A stretch of 64,000 nt of DNA from Leptoclinus maculatus (lineage: Eukaryota; Chordata; Actinopteri; Perciformes; Stichaeidae): positions 2,058,081-2,122,080 of the forward strand of contig JAVDOI010000016.1 in assembly GCA_032191485.1 (NCBI GenBank), given 5' to 3'. The notes beneath the pieces are model-generated. The model was given only the letters and a program-made list of their open reading frames with translations, had not been told where the DNA came from and made no database searches. Below are positions 52,339-60,822 of this stretch, in pieces; the stretch's first letter is position 1; every line of letters starts with the position of its first letter. A program made the position numbers and the translations under genes.

Positions 52339-55065
52339 AGCCTAGGGATGCACCGAAACAGGAAGGTTTTTAGCTGATCATGACTGGCCGATCAGTTTCA
52401 CATATCCGATATTTTGCAGGTCACATTTACACACGTGTGCTGTAGCACAATTTAAAATAGATAATATAGAGAGAATTATGACTTCCTACCGGTAGCTCTA
52501 AGCAGCTTATAATACATCATTAAAACTGCTGGTGCCAAGATTTTTTAAAATATAATAAAAATACAATAATTTACTTCCTATTCATTCAAACCTGTGTTTT
52601 TTTGTGCAAGTAACCATTATATGTGACAATAACGAAGTAAAAAGATAGCATTTCGATTTTTTGACAGTTGAGGACGGTTGAATTTATGCCATGCAGTTTC
52701 CATACCCGTGCTCTACTCCTTCAAAAGTATCTATATTGACATTTAAGGAAAATCAAATATATACTGTGATATATACCATTACCGTCCGTGCTTCAAAAGT
52801 ATGCTGTGATATAAATTGTAGGCGATACCTTAAAGTTAAAAGCGAAATATTTGATAAAACAACTTCCGGCTTCAGTGTGCTTCTCAGTCAAATTAAACAG
52901 GCTGCTGCTCCGACTGACCTCCGTCTTTGATTAGCTTCTTATATATGCCTCATATTTCTGCTGGCGGTGGAGTAATTTATGCCGTTAACGTGGCAACAGA
53001 GAGACGCATGTAGAAGACGGAGAGACGGAGCTCAGAGTTAATTAGGAACAGTGATGTGCAGAACTTGTGGAGATAATAGTCTATCGAAAAAAGAATTAAG
53101 GCTGGTATAGCTGGTGATTGGAGAGGTCTGTGGATGTGACTGAACTGTGAAAAGTTGTCTTTCGCAACCAAACAGACCGTTATCCACCATGAATGTGATC
53201 TGTTTAAATGTTATCAACCTGCAGCATCGTCATGTTTAACATTTTCCTGTTTGGTCCTCCAGGTGACGATGATACCCGAGGCCACGCACCCCTACCCCAC
53301 AGTGGACGTGCCCGACCACGCCCACTACACCATCGGCTCCGTCATCCTCGTCATCGGCATCACCGGCATGATCGGCAACTTGCTGGTCATATACGCTTTC
53401 AGCAAGTAAGACGTCTTCCTGTGCCCAAATATGGTCGCGCTGATCCTAAGGAGACACCGTACTGCAACAGACTAAAACGCACGCTGTCAATTCTAATAGG
53501 AATACTAAATGCAATTTTCATGCAGTTTGCAAAAATCTGTTTGATAATGCAGTTAATTATTGTTTAAAAGTAAGTTTAAGGTTGAACAGTGTTTAAAAAA
53601 AGAATTCGAATGTTGTCCATTAGATATGAAATCACACAAGCCAGTTCAAGTCCAGTTTATAAACTTGTGTTTTTTGCTGACGTTTAAAAAACAACAAAAA
53701 AAACATAATTCCACAGTTTTGGGACCATGACCATTCAGTGTTTTGTTCTTGTATACTTTAAACATTTGTAAACGTACTGAAAATACATCAGCACATGATG
53801 TAAAGTGATTTCATATACTTTCATATTCTATTCAATCGCACAATATGTTGTTACAATGTTGTTTTGCTCTTTGAGAGGCTGAGAGTCATTCTGTACAAAA
53901 TGATTGAAATAAAATAAGCCACAACCTATTTAAGGGAAAATGGTGTTTGAGGTGGAAATAACTGGACAGTGTTCCTGTTTGTCCCCTTAAGGCTTCACCT
54001 GTGGAAGAAACACTGGTGCGATGCACTCCGAGTGTCTTCTAAAGCTGCAGAGGTTTTCAGACTGAGGTTCAATCTGCAGTACGTCTTCTAAATGTGTCAT
54101 GGCTGCCTTTTATCGACCACACACTCTTTTATCTTCAATGTGTGTCACAGAAAATGTCTCTGTGTGACACAGAGTTCTCTGGAGTATTTTGAAGAAGCTT
54201 AAGCACTTAAGATGACTTCTGCCCACATATTGATTGGCCCATTTATGGGACAAGTATTGATCTCTGATTAAAATCAGTCCTTTATGTCTGTGATGTGTGC
54301 TTCATTGATTACATGTTAATTATAGAACTGAAGCAGCACTAAGTGATTTTTCCATGCAGGCTCTTCCTCGACCTCTAAAACAGACTTCATGAGACCACAT
54401 GACTCATTCAGCCAGTTAACAGCAACTTCCTGCTGATCACAGCGGGAGGAGACTTGACTATGAAAACCTCTGCAGCTTCACAAGACACTTCACAGCTTGT
54501 ATTGGAGTCAAAAAAAATCTTGTCAAAGCTAAAATTGAGGACAGATGAGCAGATGAGCAGTGGTGGAGGAAGTGAATACCACACTGTAGAAATACTTTGT
54601 CTCCATTGAAAATGTTACTTCACTAAAAGTATGTAGGTATTAAAGTATTAAAAGTATAAATATGTCCCCTGTGATATATAGATATAATATCATTAGATTA
54701 TTATTACTCATGCATTAATGTCAAAGCAGGATTTTACTGTCGTAGGTGGAGCTCATTTTGAATTATTAACTAATTATTATTTTCAGTATGGATTAATCTG
54801 CTGATTATTTTCTCCATTTATCGATTTGGTTTGTAAAAATGGTGAAAATAGTGAGAAATGCCGTCACAATTACCCAGAGCCCAAAGTGAAACCTTCACAA
54901 TGTTTATTCTGTCCAACCAACAGTCCAAACCTCAGCACTATTATTTTTTACATTTCAATTATTAACATTATTAAAAGGAAAAGCAGCAAATCTGTATGAA
55001 AAATGACTTCAATCATCAAAATATAATTTGCTGTCACTCGTCTAATTTAATTAATGGACTACACT

Positions 55066-55108
<43 letters not shown>

Positions 55109-56309
55109 GCAGGAGTCGCAGCCTGCGGACGCCGGCCAACATGTTCATCATTAACTTGGCGATCACAGACCTACTGATGTGCGTCACCCAGGCACCCATC
55201 TTCTTCACCACCAGCATGCACAGGAGGTGGATCTTTGGAGAGAAAGGTACCCCACTGCACACTCTCACACACACACTTCCAGTAAACGCCGAACATAACC
55301 TCGCAGAGTCTTGAAACTTAAGCAGTTTCTCACACATTTCTTTGATGTGTTCCTACTGCAGAATGTAAATACGAGTCAATCCGGTCCTTGTCTCATCTCC
55401 CTCCACCGTCACTCTTTCACATCTGTTTTCATTGTGAATTAGTGAACTTAAGCTCAGAGAAAACGGTCGATGCTCCTCAGTCTCCCTAGAGAGAGACGCT
55501 CCGAGGTCATTTTAATATGAGGGAGGTGTTGACTTGCAGCTTTTTATTAATATAACCTAAGTTAACACCTGCAAGCCCTGCCAAATATTTTATTTCACAT
55601 TAAATAATTTCCTTCCTGTGTGTTTGTGTTTCAAGAGTCAGTTCACCCATTTCACAAAAGGAAAACAATTCTCTTGTCTCTACTGGTATCTCTTCATGCA
55701 GATGGTTTGGGTTTTTCCTCGAGATGTTTTATTGAATGGAAGTTAATCAGAGGCTTTCCTTTACAAAGAATGAACTATGTCAAGCTGCAGAGTATAGATC
55801 AGTTCATTAAGTCACACTTTAACTGATTAAGCTGTAAGAGAGGAGGTTGTTGTGTCTTCCTAAAGTTTAACGTTAGCTCTGAGGTACCCAAAACTGTTCA
55901 TTCAGAATGAGGTTCAATAACAGAAATGTATTCAGTATCGCAGAGAAGTTTCTAAAGATCCCACAGCAATAATGTTATAATTTCAGACAAAAGTACAAAG
56001 CTGTGCTTCAGTAGCTTTGCTTTTTCTTTAATGTCATCCAGAATAAATAGACAGACAGACAAACAGACAGACAGAGAATAATCTTCATCTGTCCGTCTTT
56101 AGGCTGCGAGCTGTACGCGTTCTGCGGCGCTCTCTTCGGGATTTGCTCCATGATGACGCTGACGGTGATCGCTGCCGACCGCTACTTCGTCATCACGCGA
56201 CCCCTGACCTCCATCGGCGTGTTGTCGCGAAAACGGGCCCTCCTCATCCTCCTGGGGGCCTGGGTCTACTCCCTGGGCTGGAGCCTGCCGCCGTTCTTTG
56301 GCTGGAGTG

Positions 56310-56362
<53 letters not shown>

Positions 56363-59300
56363 CCATCCCGACTGAAGTGTCTTTCTACTTTTCTACTTTA
56401 ATTAATCTGCAGCTCTGTTGTTATCTGCTGCACATAAATCTGCTCTGTTCTGCCTCAAAGCTTTTTCTATCTTATCAAACTTATTGCTCATTTACCCTTC
56501 AAATCCCATTTATTATCAGTTCAACTTCACACAAATATTCTTTTTGCTTCTGACCTCTTTATGGAAGCTGCTTCAGGACTTAATGAGTTTATGATTTCAG
56601 GTCTGGAGCTGCTGGAGGTAAATGTAACCAGCCAGTAAAATGGAGCCTGATTCTTTGTTAATATTCTGTGTCATTTAGCATTTCGTCCCCTGGATCCATT
56701 TTTATCTTGTCCAAACAGAAAACCCCTGATAGCGGTGACAGTTCACAGGGACCAGACTGGAGCCAGACGGAGGCCAGCTGTTGTTTTAGGGGGGTCAGTT
56801 AAATGAAACTCGGAGCTCATTTTAGCAGCAGAGTGAGACAGGTCATCTATAAAAAAGAGATGTAGGACAATGTGGCTGTATTGGTGTTATACATATTAAC
56901 AACATATTATAAAATACAATTGGACAACAGATAAATATTTACATCTGAAAGACACAATGCACATGAAGCACAGATACAAAGGATACCAACTTTCTACCTT
57001 TTCAGTAGACTTCTGTGAGGGTGCAATACCGTGTTTGACCACACAGAATGGCTGATAACACAGAGGGGGCGCTATTTCACACGTTTGAGGAAACTCCCGA
57101 AATAAGGGGAACATATTGCTGTGACAAATAACTGAGTGTCTATTATTTGACCAAAAAAATGGTGAATGGATGCTGCATTCCAGTGGGGTCCCAGACTCGC
57201 CCCTGCCCCCCCCCCCGCCTCAAAGAGCATGATGGGATATTTAAAACTGTCTGTCTGTGACCATGTCTCTCGCCCGTCAGGTGCCTATGTCCCTGAGGGC
57301 CTGCTGACTTCCTGCTCGTGGGACTACATGACCTTTACCCCGTCGGTGCGAGCGTACACCATGCTGCTCTTCATTTTCGTCTTCTTCCTGCCGCTCTTCA
57401 TCATCATCTACTGCTACTTCTTCATCTTCCGCGCCATCCGCATCACCAACCAGTCAGTCTGTGTGTGTGTGTGTGTGTGTTTGGTGTTTTTTGTGTGTTT
57501 TATTTTCGTTTTTGTTCGTTGCTGTGTGTCTTTTTTGTACATTTTTTCCCCTGTATTTATAAAAGGAGTATTTTGGTTTTATCAGATTTTTCTTCTGGAT
57601 CTTATGTTCCCATTTTTTGGAACATAAAATAACGTAAATAATGAGTTTCATGTAATCTGTGTTCCACCCTCCCTGTTGTAAAGCAGATTATGTAGGTCTA
57701 TACTCTAGGTAGGTCTATAGTTTGTTGATATATTAAAAACGTAAAACTGAGGTAAGGAATGAAGCCAACAGTTTCTTATTGTAGTGTAAAAAGCAAACAC
57801 AGCCTTTTGGATCTGTGCAACATAAATGTCTGAAAAAGAGCCTTAGTTCAGGACAAACCTTCAATGAAAGAATGTGGGTCAACACATTGTCCTCACACTT
57901 TTCAGGGCTGTGGTGAAGGTTAGCGGCAGCATTCACAGTCACGGCAGCAGTCGAGACTCGTCAAAGAATTTCCAACGGCTGCAGAACGAGTGGAAGATGG
58001 CGAAGATCGCTCTGATCATCATCCTGCTCTACGTCGTCTCCTGGTCGCCGTACTCCGCCGTCGCTCTCACCGCCTTCGCCGGGTAAAAACAAATCACCAG
58101 CAGCAGAAAACCTCTCACTCACTCCGAAGTTGACCCACATGTTCTCAAAATCCACTCGGAATGGATGCGTTGTCCAAGTCTGTGTCCCACCGGTTGAGAA
58201 TCACTCATGTATTGGATGAGAATTAGACCCCAAGTGTCCATGAGCAAAGTTTCTTCTGTTTCCTCACTGTTATCACTTTGTTTCTCTGCTACAGGTACGC
58301 AGACATGTTGACTCCCTACATGAACTCTGTGCCCGCCGTCATCGCCAAGGCCTCCGCCATCCACAACCCCATCATCTACGCCATCACACACCCAAAATAC
58401 AGGTACACACACACACACACACACACACGTTGAACAGTCGATGTCCCCACAGTGTTGCATGACAGGGAAGAATACTGTTGGAACTTGGAACTTGAATTGG
58501 TTTTTCAGTATGTTCAGCTGATTTTACAATAGTGCTAACACTACACTAACCTTATATGTATATTGTGAAATAGTTTGAAGAAGAACTTTGCTAAAGCAAC
58601 ACGTTGCCGGTTAGTTCAATCTTGTTATATGCTACCTTGCTGTTTTTATTTGAATCTGCTCACATCTTGATGCCAAGCTTCCAGTTTCTTTAACCAATGA
58701 CTGGTGATTTCTTTTGAATTTGACTGCGGCTCAGTGAATTGATTCAATCAGAGAATGCTCCGCCGGCACTGTAAGAGCTCCGACACCTCATCTGAACTGA
58801 CCGCTGCTCGATTAACCTGAATGTTAACTCGACTGAAGATAATTAGTCACACACAGACACATACGAAGAGATTTGAAAGCTGCAGGATGAAAAGAAAACA
58901 GCTTATATAACTGTAACATCATCATCATGGTGAAGGAAAAGTAGTGCGTTGACCATGACAAGTCAACTTCGGCCTTTCGGGCCACCGTGCTTGCAATACA
59001 CTGGTGGAAACCCTGGGTTTCACTTGGGGCCCTCTATCAGGGGCCCTCTATCTAGCTGGGGGACCCGTGCAATCGGCCACCTTGTCTAATGGTATTATGA
59101 TCCTCTCTCTGTGCAGGATAGCGTTAGCTAAGTACATCCCGTGTCTCGGCATTCTGCTCTGCGTTCGTCCTCACGACCTCCGCTCGGCCAGCAGCAGCTT
59201 CAGGTCGACGCGACGCTCCACCGTGACCAGCCAGACCTCCGACATCAGCAGCCAGCTGAGGCAGCAGAGCAACCGCAAGTCCCGCCTCTCCTCCGTCTCC

Positions 59301-60822
59301 GACAGCGAATCGGTGAGCTGGGAAGCGGAACCGTGACGTCATATGTAGCGATGTAACACAGATGGTGTGTGTGTGTCAAAGTGCGTGTTTTCCTCTGAAA
59401 GGGTCTGACGGACACTGAGGCTGACCTGTCCAGTATGGGCTCCAGACCAGCCAGCCGCCAGGTGTCATGTGACATCAGCAGAGACACCGCCGAGCTCCCA
59501 GAATTCAAACCCTCCTCCAGCTTGAAGTCCAAGATGAAGAGCCACGACTCGGGCATCTTCGAAAAAGTAAACGCCTCTTCAACTCCTTCGATTTAAGGAT
59601 TTTTGTGGTCGACCTTCAGGCTGCTTGACAACAGCTGGAGTCGGATAAAACAGCAGGAGGTTTACAGACCTTTTAAAAAGATTCTTAATGTAGATTATTA
59701 TTATTATGTTACACTCAGCGGAGGGGGAGTCGCAGGGATTCGGGGTCATTTCGAGGGTCAGTTGAGGCGGTTTGTGTGCGGTGAAAGAAAAACATCTTCT
59801 TTCATAACACCGGTGTTCATGTTAATCTGTTGCACTGTGTGTTTTGTGCTATTTAATCTGCTTGATGTGCTTTTTATCTCGGATCAGAAAATCTCTCTTT
59901 TCCTTTTGATGTTACTCATTGACTGTATTTTTTTTAAAGCAGTATTACAATTCTGGGTAATTGATTAGAGATGAGTGTGATGAGCGGTGCTCTGGTTTTC
60001 TGTCTGCCTCTCTGATGCTGATGAATTTGATTAAAATCTAATTTAGGTGTATATAATGGTCTATTATTATCTTATCTAATATTAATGTTGAGGAGGACTT
60101 CAATCATGGCTGCCGCTGCAGGATGCTGGTTAGTCAGTATGATAATCCCCTCACAGGTTTACATGCGTTTGTTTTTTCTTCCAGACGTCCTTTGACACTG
60201 ATATCTCCATTGCAGGAGTCGGTGAACGCGGCAATATCCCAAATGTGAGTACTGTCGGATTTATTCATCAGCACAAACACAATGAATTGTCAAATCTTTG
60301 TTTTACTTGTTTCCATTTCAAAGAAACAAGAAGATTTGGTGATGTCATTGTGATTCTAGATATCAAATATTAAAGAGTATATAAACCCCAAAATGTTGCT
60401 GAACTTGTATTTGATACTGCTCTGACATTAGTATAATACAATAATTGAGTTAATAATATTAGTGCAGAGAGATGTATTTACCTAAAAAAAAAATCAGGTT
60501 TAATGCGCTATTTACAACATCATAAGGTCAACATTTTAATTTGTCCAATACTTTGATTTATGACTCGATACCTGCAAAACCAATGGCATTCCAATCAGCC
60601 TCTGCTGTGTACTTTGGTCCAATCCAGATAAAAAACTGTATTTTTTCTGTTTGACAGACGGATATTGTAGAGGGACACGTTAGGAGGGGCACGATTGGTC
60701 GAATCCCGAGCATCGTCATCACCTCGGAGACCAGCCCCTTCCTCCCCACTGGACGGAATGGTTCCTGCACTGCTCGCCCAAAGGCAGCCAATAACAGCAA
60801 CTCAGGGGCGGGGTCTGGGTAG
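39304..60822 (+). CDS. opn4: Melanopsin (opn4m class), complete, 11 coding exons, 573 codons
   Basis: Non-visual opsin that senses blue light and signals through Gq and phospholipase C in retina, brain and skin cells. Exons: 39304-39501, 53263-53405, 55113-55246, 56103-56306, 57281-57452, 57906-58082, 58295-58402, 59117-59312, 59402-59566, 60185-60244, 60658-60822. Phase is kept at all junctions (1,722 bases with TAG stop). Seven-helix core with Asn105, Asp133, Cys160-Cys238 disulfide pair, Tyr163 at the rhodopsin counterion place, DRY 184-186, Glu232 in PEG, retinal Lys361 and NPIIY 367-371. The segment VDVPDHAHYTIG and the core are closest to the mammalian-like (opn4m) class, not opn4x. Which teleost paralogue (opn4a, opn4b or opn4.1) cannot be decided here. 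The long tail (about 195 residues) is rich in Ser/Thr, typical of fish melanopsins. Confidence 0.97.
39872..40357. mobile_element. Non-autonomous hAT element (486 bp) with 8-bp TSD
   Basis: Starts CAGTGATTCTCAACTGGT and ends ACCAGTTGAGAACCACTG (inverted repeats). Directly flanked by identical CTCTATAG at 39864-39871 and 40358-40365, the 8-bp duplication expected of hAT elements. The inside has a degraded segment reading like a BED zinc finger start (GQKPQC-type, about 40150-40190), so it is probably a deletion derivative of an autonomous Charlie/ZBED-like transposon. Confidence 0.93.
40997..41021. repeat. (CA)n microsatellite
   Basis: 12 CA units in opn4 intron 1. Confidence 0.95.
41484..41635 (-). 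repeat. Dispersed fish repeat, 5' part, reverse orientation
   Basis: Contains tacttttacttacttgg, acttaagtaaacttttgaat and ttgtaacagagtatctctaa, the complement of the family core. Confidence 0.68.
42840..43145 (+). pseudogene. LINE reverse-transcriptase relic (broken)
   Basis: Across two shifted frames reads LTVNTTKTAVVCQWSTSVPP, FTVGDEQLSAVASFKYLGS, LKNND and AFERLQNKSLHHSTKVGVYQ. The order NTTKTAVV - FKYLGS - KVGVY is that of the C-terminal part of LINE-type reverse transcriptases. Frameshifts and deletions make it non-functional. The clade is not assigned. Confidence 0.75.
43175..43526 (+). repeat. Composite dispersed repeat
   Basis: Begins with the family block tactgttgggtagtttaatc, then a segment shared with 33240-33290 (acattcaaaatcaacac), and ends with the CAGTGGTGG-family 3' part (ccatcactg). 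Confidence 0.6.
44100..44245 (+). repeat. Dispersed fish repeat, 3' part
   Basis: gcagtaaaaaagtaaaatat, acaagtacctcaaatctgtg, then ttccaccc; family 3' end. Confidence 0.6.
44630..44852 (+). repeat. Dispersed fish repeat variant
   Basis: Runs from agtggaggaaagtacattca to aatacttcttccacccctg, so both degraded ends are visible; internal tactttaagcttccactcga, acttgtactacatacattta. Confidence 0.6.
47334..47425. repeat. (GT)n microsatellite, about 45 units
   Basis: Uninterrupted GT run in opn4 intron 1. Confidence 0.98.
47475..47575. repeat. Degenerate 12-bp minisatellite (left part)
   Basis: Repeated variants of aactggtggtga (for example tgaactggtggtgaacagga, taaactggcgataaactgg). The same units resume at 48538-48575, on the other side of the LINE fragment. 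Confidence 0.8.
47590..48535 (+). pseudogene. 5'-truncated LINE (L2-like) reverse-transcriptase remnant, copy 1
   Basis: Frame fragments include YADATQLYTAVSPDD (the catalytic YADD with Ala for the last Asp), then MAEKCIQLIQDKTKVLLID, VDPSFKPHIRYI and ILPKVNNNQWRS, the usual order of the C-terminal RT region of L2/Rex1-type LINEs. Multiple stops. It ends in a tail resembling a LINE 3' end (gtgtgaagcactttt and poly-T, then gtgttaaacaaataa). Inserted within the 12-bp minisatellite. Confidence 0.82.
48538..48575. repeat. Degenerate 12-bp minisatellite (right part)
   Basis: aactggtggtgaactggagg then taaactgggggtgaag, same unit as 47475-47575. Confidence 0.75.
49430..49645. other. CpG-rich island-like patch in opn4 intron 1
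   Basis: Unusually many CpG for this window (gctcggtacc, gcgtacgtatg, tcgattgcgctgtgcgctg, gggcgtacgaacaaaacgta). No ORF of note and no repeat that I can name. It could be a young transposon remnant or a regulatory patch. Confidence 0.5.
51201..51844 (+). pseudogene. LINE (L2-like) RT fragment, copy 2
   Basis: Direct repeat of 47751-48394 at a constant offset of 3,450 bases with no indel. By eye I see about eight mismatches (for example 47807/51257, 47839/51289). It has the same stops but lacks both the YADA part and the 3' tail of copy 1. Confidence 0.9.
52258..52336. repeat. (TG)n microsatellite, about 39 units
   Basis: Uninterrupted TG run in opn4 intron 1. Confidence 0.98.
53263..53405 (+). 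CDS. opn4: opn4 coding exon 2 (codons 67-114), helix 1
   Basis: Encodes YPTVDVPDHAHYTIGSVILV and GNLLVIYAFSK. Acceptor ctccag, donor GTAAGA. Helix 1 holds the conserved GN (Asn105). Confidence 0.97.
54558..54950 (+). repeat. Dispersed fish repeat, long copy
   Basis: Starts agtggtggaggaagtgaata and continues through actcatgcattaatgtcaaa, ggtggagctcattttgaatt, gattaatctgctgattattt and gtgagaaatgccgtcacaat. Same unit as 31795-32179 in the other orientation. Confidence 0.72.
55072..55105. repeat. (GT)n microsatellite at opn4 exon 3 acceptor
   Basis: GT run ending seven bases before the exon 3 acceptor. Confidence 0.97.
55113..55246 (+). CDS. opn4: opn4 coding exon 3 (codons 114-159), helix 2
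   Basis: Encodes RSLRTPANMFIINLAITDLL and QAPIFFTTSMHRRWIFGEKG. Acceptor ttgcag preceded by a (GT)n tract, donor GTACCC. Confidence 0.97.
55247..56102 (+). other. opn4: opn4 intron 3
   Basis: No recognised element apart from a short (ACAG)n at about 56049-56075 near the acceptor. Confidence 0.75.
56103..56306 (+). CDS. opn4: opn4 coding exon 4 (codons 159-227), helices 3-4
   Basis: Encodes CELYAFCGALFGICSMMTLT, then DRYFVITRP and SLPPFFGWS. Has Cys160, the Tyr163 counterion and DRY. The donor GTGAGT is followed within a few bases by (CA)n. Confidence 0.98.
56307..57280 (+). other. opn4: opn4 intron 4
   Basis: Starts with (CA)n (56312-56360). The rest is unrecognised, with a short C-run at about 57207-57216. 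Confidence 0.75.
56312..56360. repeat. (AC)n microsatellite at opn4 exon 4 donor
   Basis: Uninterrupted run of about 24 units beginning six bases into intron 4. Confidence 0.98.
57281..57452 (+). CDS. opn4: opn4 coding exon 5 (codons 227-284), helix 5
   Basis: Encodes AYVPEGLLTSCSWDYMTFTP and FVFFLPLFIIIYCYFFIFRA. Glu232 and Cys238 lie in the second extracellular loop. Acceptor gtcag, donor GTCAGT with (GT)n close behind. Confidence 0.97.
57453..57905 (+). other. opn4: opn4 intron 5
   Basis: Begins with a short (GT)n (57461-57480) next to the donor; T-rich after that. Nothing else recognised. Confidence 0.75.
57906..58082 (+). CDS. opn4: opn4 coding exon 6 (codons 284-343), third intracellular loop and helix 6
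   Basis: Encodes a Ser/His-rich loop (VSGSIHSHGSSRDSSKNFQR) then NEWKMAKIALIIILLYVVSW SPYSAV. Acceptor ttcag, donor GTAAAA. Confidence 0.97.
58295..58402 (+). CDS. opn4: opn4 coding exon 7 (codons 343-379), helix 7 with retinal lysine
   Basis: Encodes TPYMNSVPAVIAKASAIHNP then IIYAITHPKYR. Lys361 is the Schiff-base lysine; the HPK motif after helix 7 is typical of Gq-coupled opsins. The donor GTACAC runs into (CA)n. Confidence 0.98.
58403..59116 (+). other. opn4: opn4 intron 7
   Basis: Begins with (CA)n (58403-58428). No other recognised element. Confidence 0.75.
59117..59312 (+). CDS. opn4: opn4 coding exon 8 (codons 379-444), helix 8 and proximal tail
   Basis: Encodes IALAKYIPCLGILLCVRPHD then Ser/Thr-rich RSTRRSTVTSQTSDISSQ. 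Cys388 and Cys394 are candidate palmitoylation sites. The Ser/Thr cluster is the usual place for arrestin-directed phosphorylation. The donor GTGAGC follows TCG in phase 0. Confidence 0.96.
59313..59401 (+). other. opn4: opn4 intron 8 (89 bp), in-frame stop if retained
   Basis: Very short intron with donor GTGAGC and acceptor gaaag. If retained, exon 8 reads on as VSWEAEP and stops at TGA 59334-59336, which would give a 451-residue melanopsin instead of 573. Confidence 0.85.
59402..59566 (+). CDS. opn4: opn4 coding exon 9 (codons 445-499), tail
   Basis: Encodes GLTDTEADLSSMGSRPASRQ to SKMKSHDSGIFEK. Acceptor gaaag, donor GTAAAC, phase 0 at both ends. Confidence 0.93.
59567..60184 (+). other. 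opn4: opn4 intron 9
   Basis: No recognised element. If retained it would add about nine codons before a stop (TAA at 59594-59596). Confidence 0.75.
60185..60244 (+). CDS. opn4: opn4 coding exon 10 (codons 500-519), tail
   Basis: 20 codons, TSFDTDISIAGVGERGNIPN, acceptor ttccag, donor GTGAGT. Phase 0 at both ends, so skipping it would keep the frame. Confidence 0.88.
60245..60657 (+). other. opn4: opn4 intron 10
   Basis: AT-rich with no recognised element. Confidence 0.7.
60658..60822 (+). CDS. opn4: opn4 coding exon 11 (codons 520-573 and stop)
   Basis: Encodes TDIVEGHVRRGTIGRIPSIV ITSETSPFLP and ends NNSNSGAGSG before TAG at 60820-60822. Acceptor gacag. Confidence 0.9.
   Translation, partial: TDIVEGHVRRGTIGRIPSIVITSETSPFLPTGRNGSCTARPKAANNSNSGAGSG

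Larger units (their letters stand above)
39502..53262 (+). other. opn4: opn4 intron 1 (13.8 kb)
   Basis: Very long first intron between the N-terminal exon and the helix 1 exon. Holds a complete hAT-type element, LINE relics, dispersed repeats and microsatellites (all listed). No other gene was recognised; stretches such as 45.0-46.5 kb and 49.7-51.1 kb show nothing I can name. Confidence 0.85.
53406..55112 (+). other. opn4: opn4 intron 2
   Basis: 1.7-kb intron. Contains one dispersed repeat copy (54558-54950) and ends with (GT)n before the acceptor. The remainder is unrecognised. Confidence 0.8.

Noticed and set aside
53263..60822. Assignment to the opn4x (Xenopus-like) class
   Set aside because: Motifs VDVPDHAHYTIG, RSLRTPANMFIINLA and PPFFGWSAYVPEGLLTSC agree better with the mammalian-like opn4m class.
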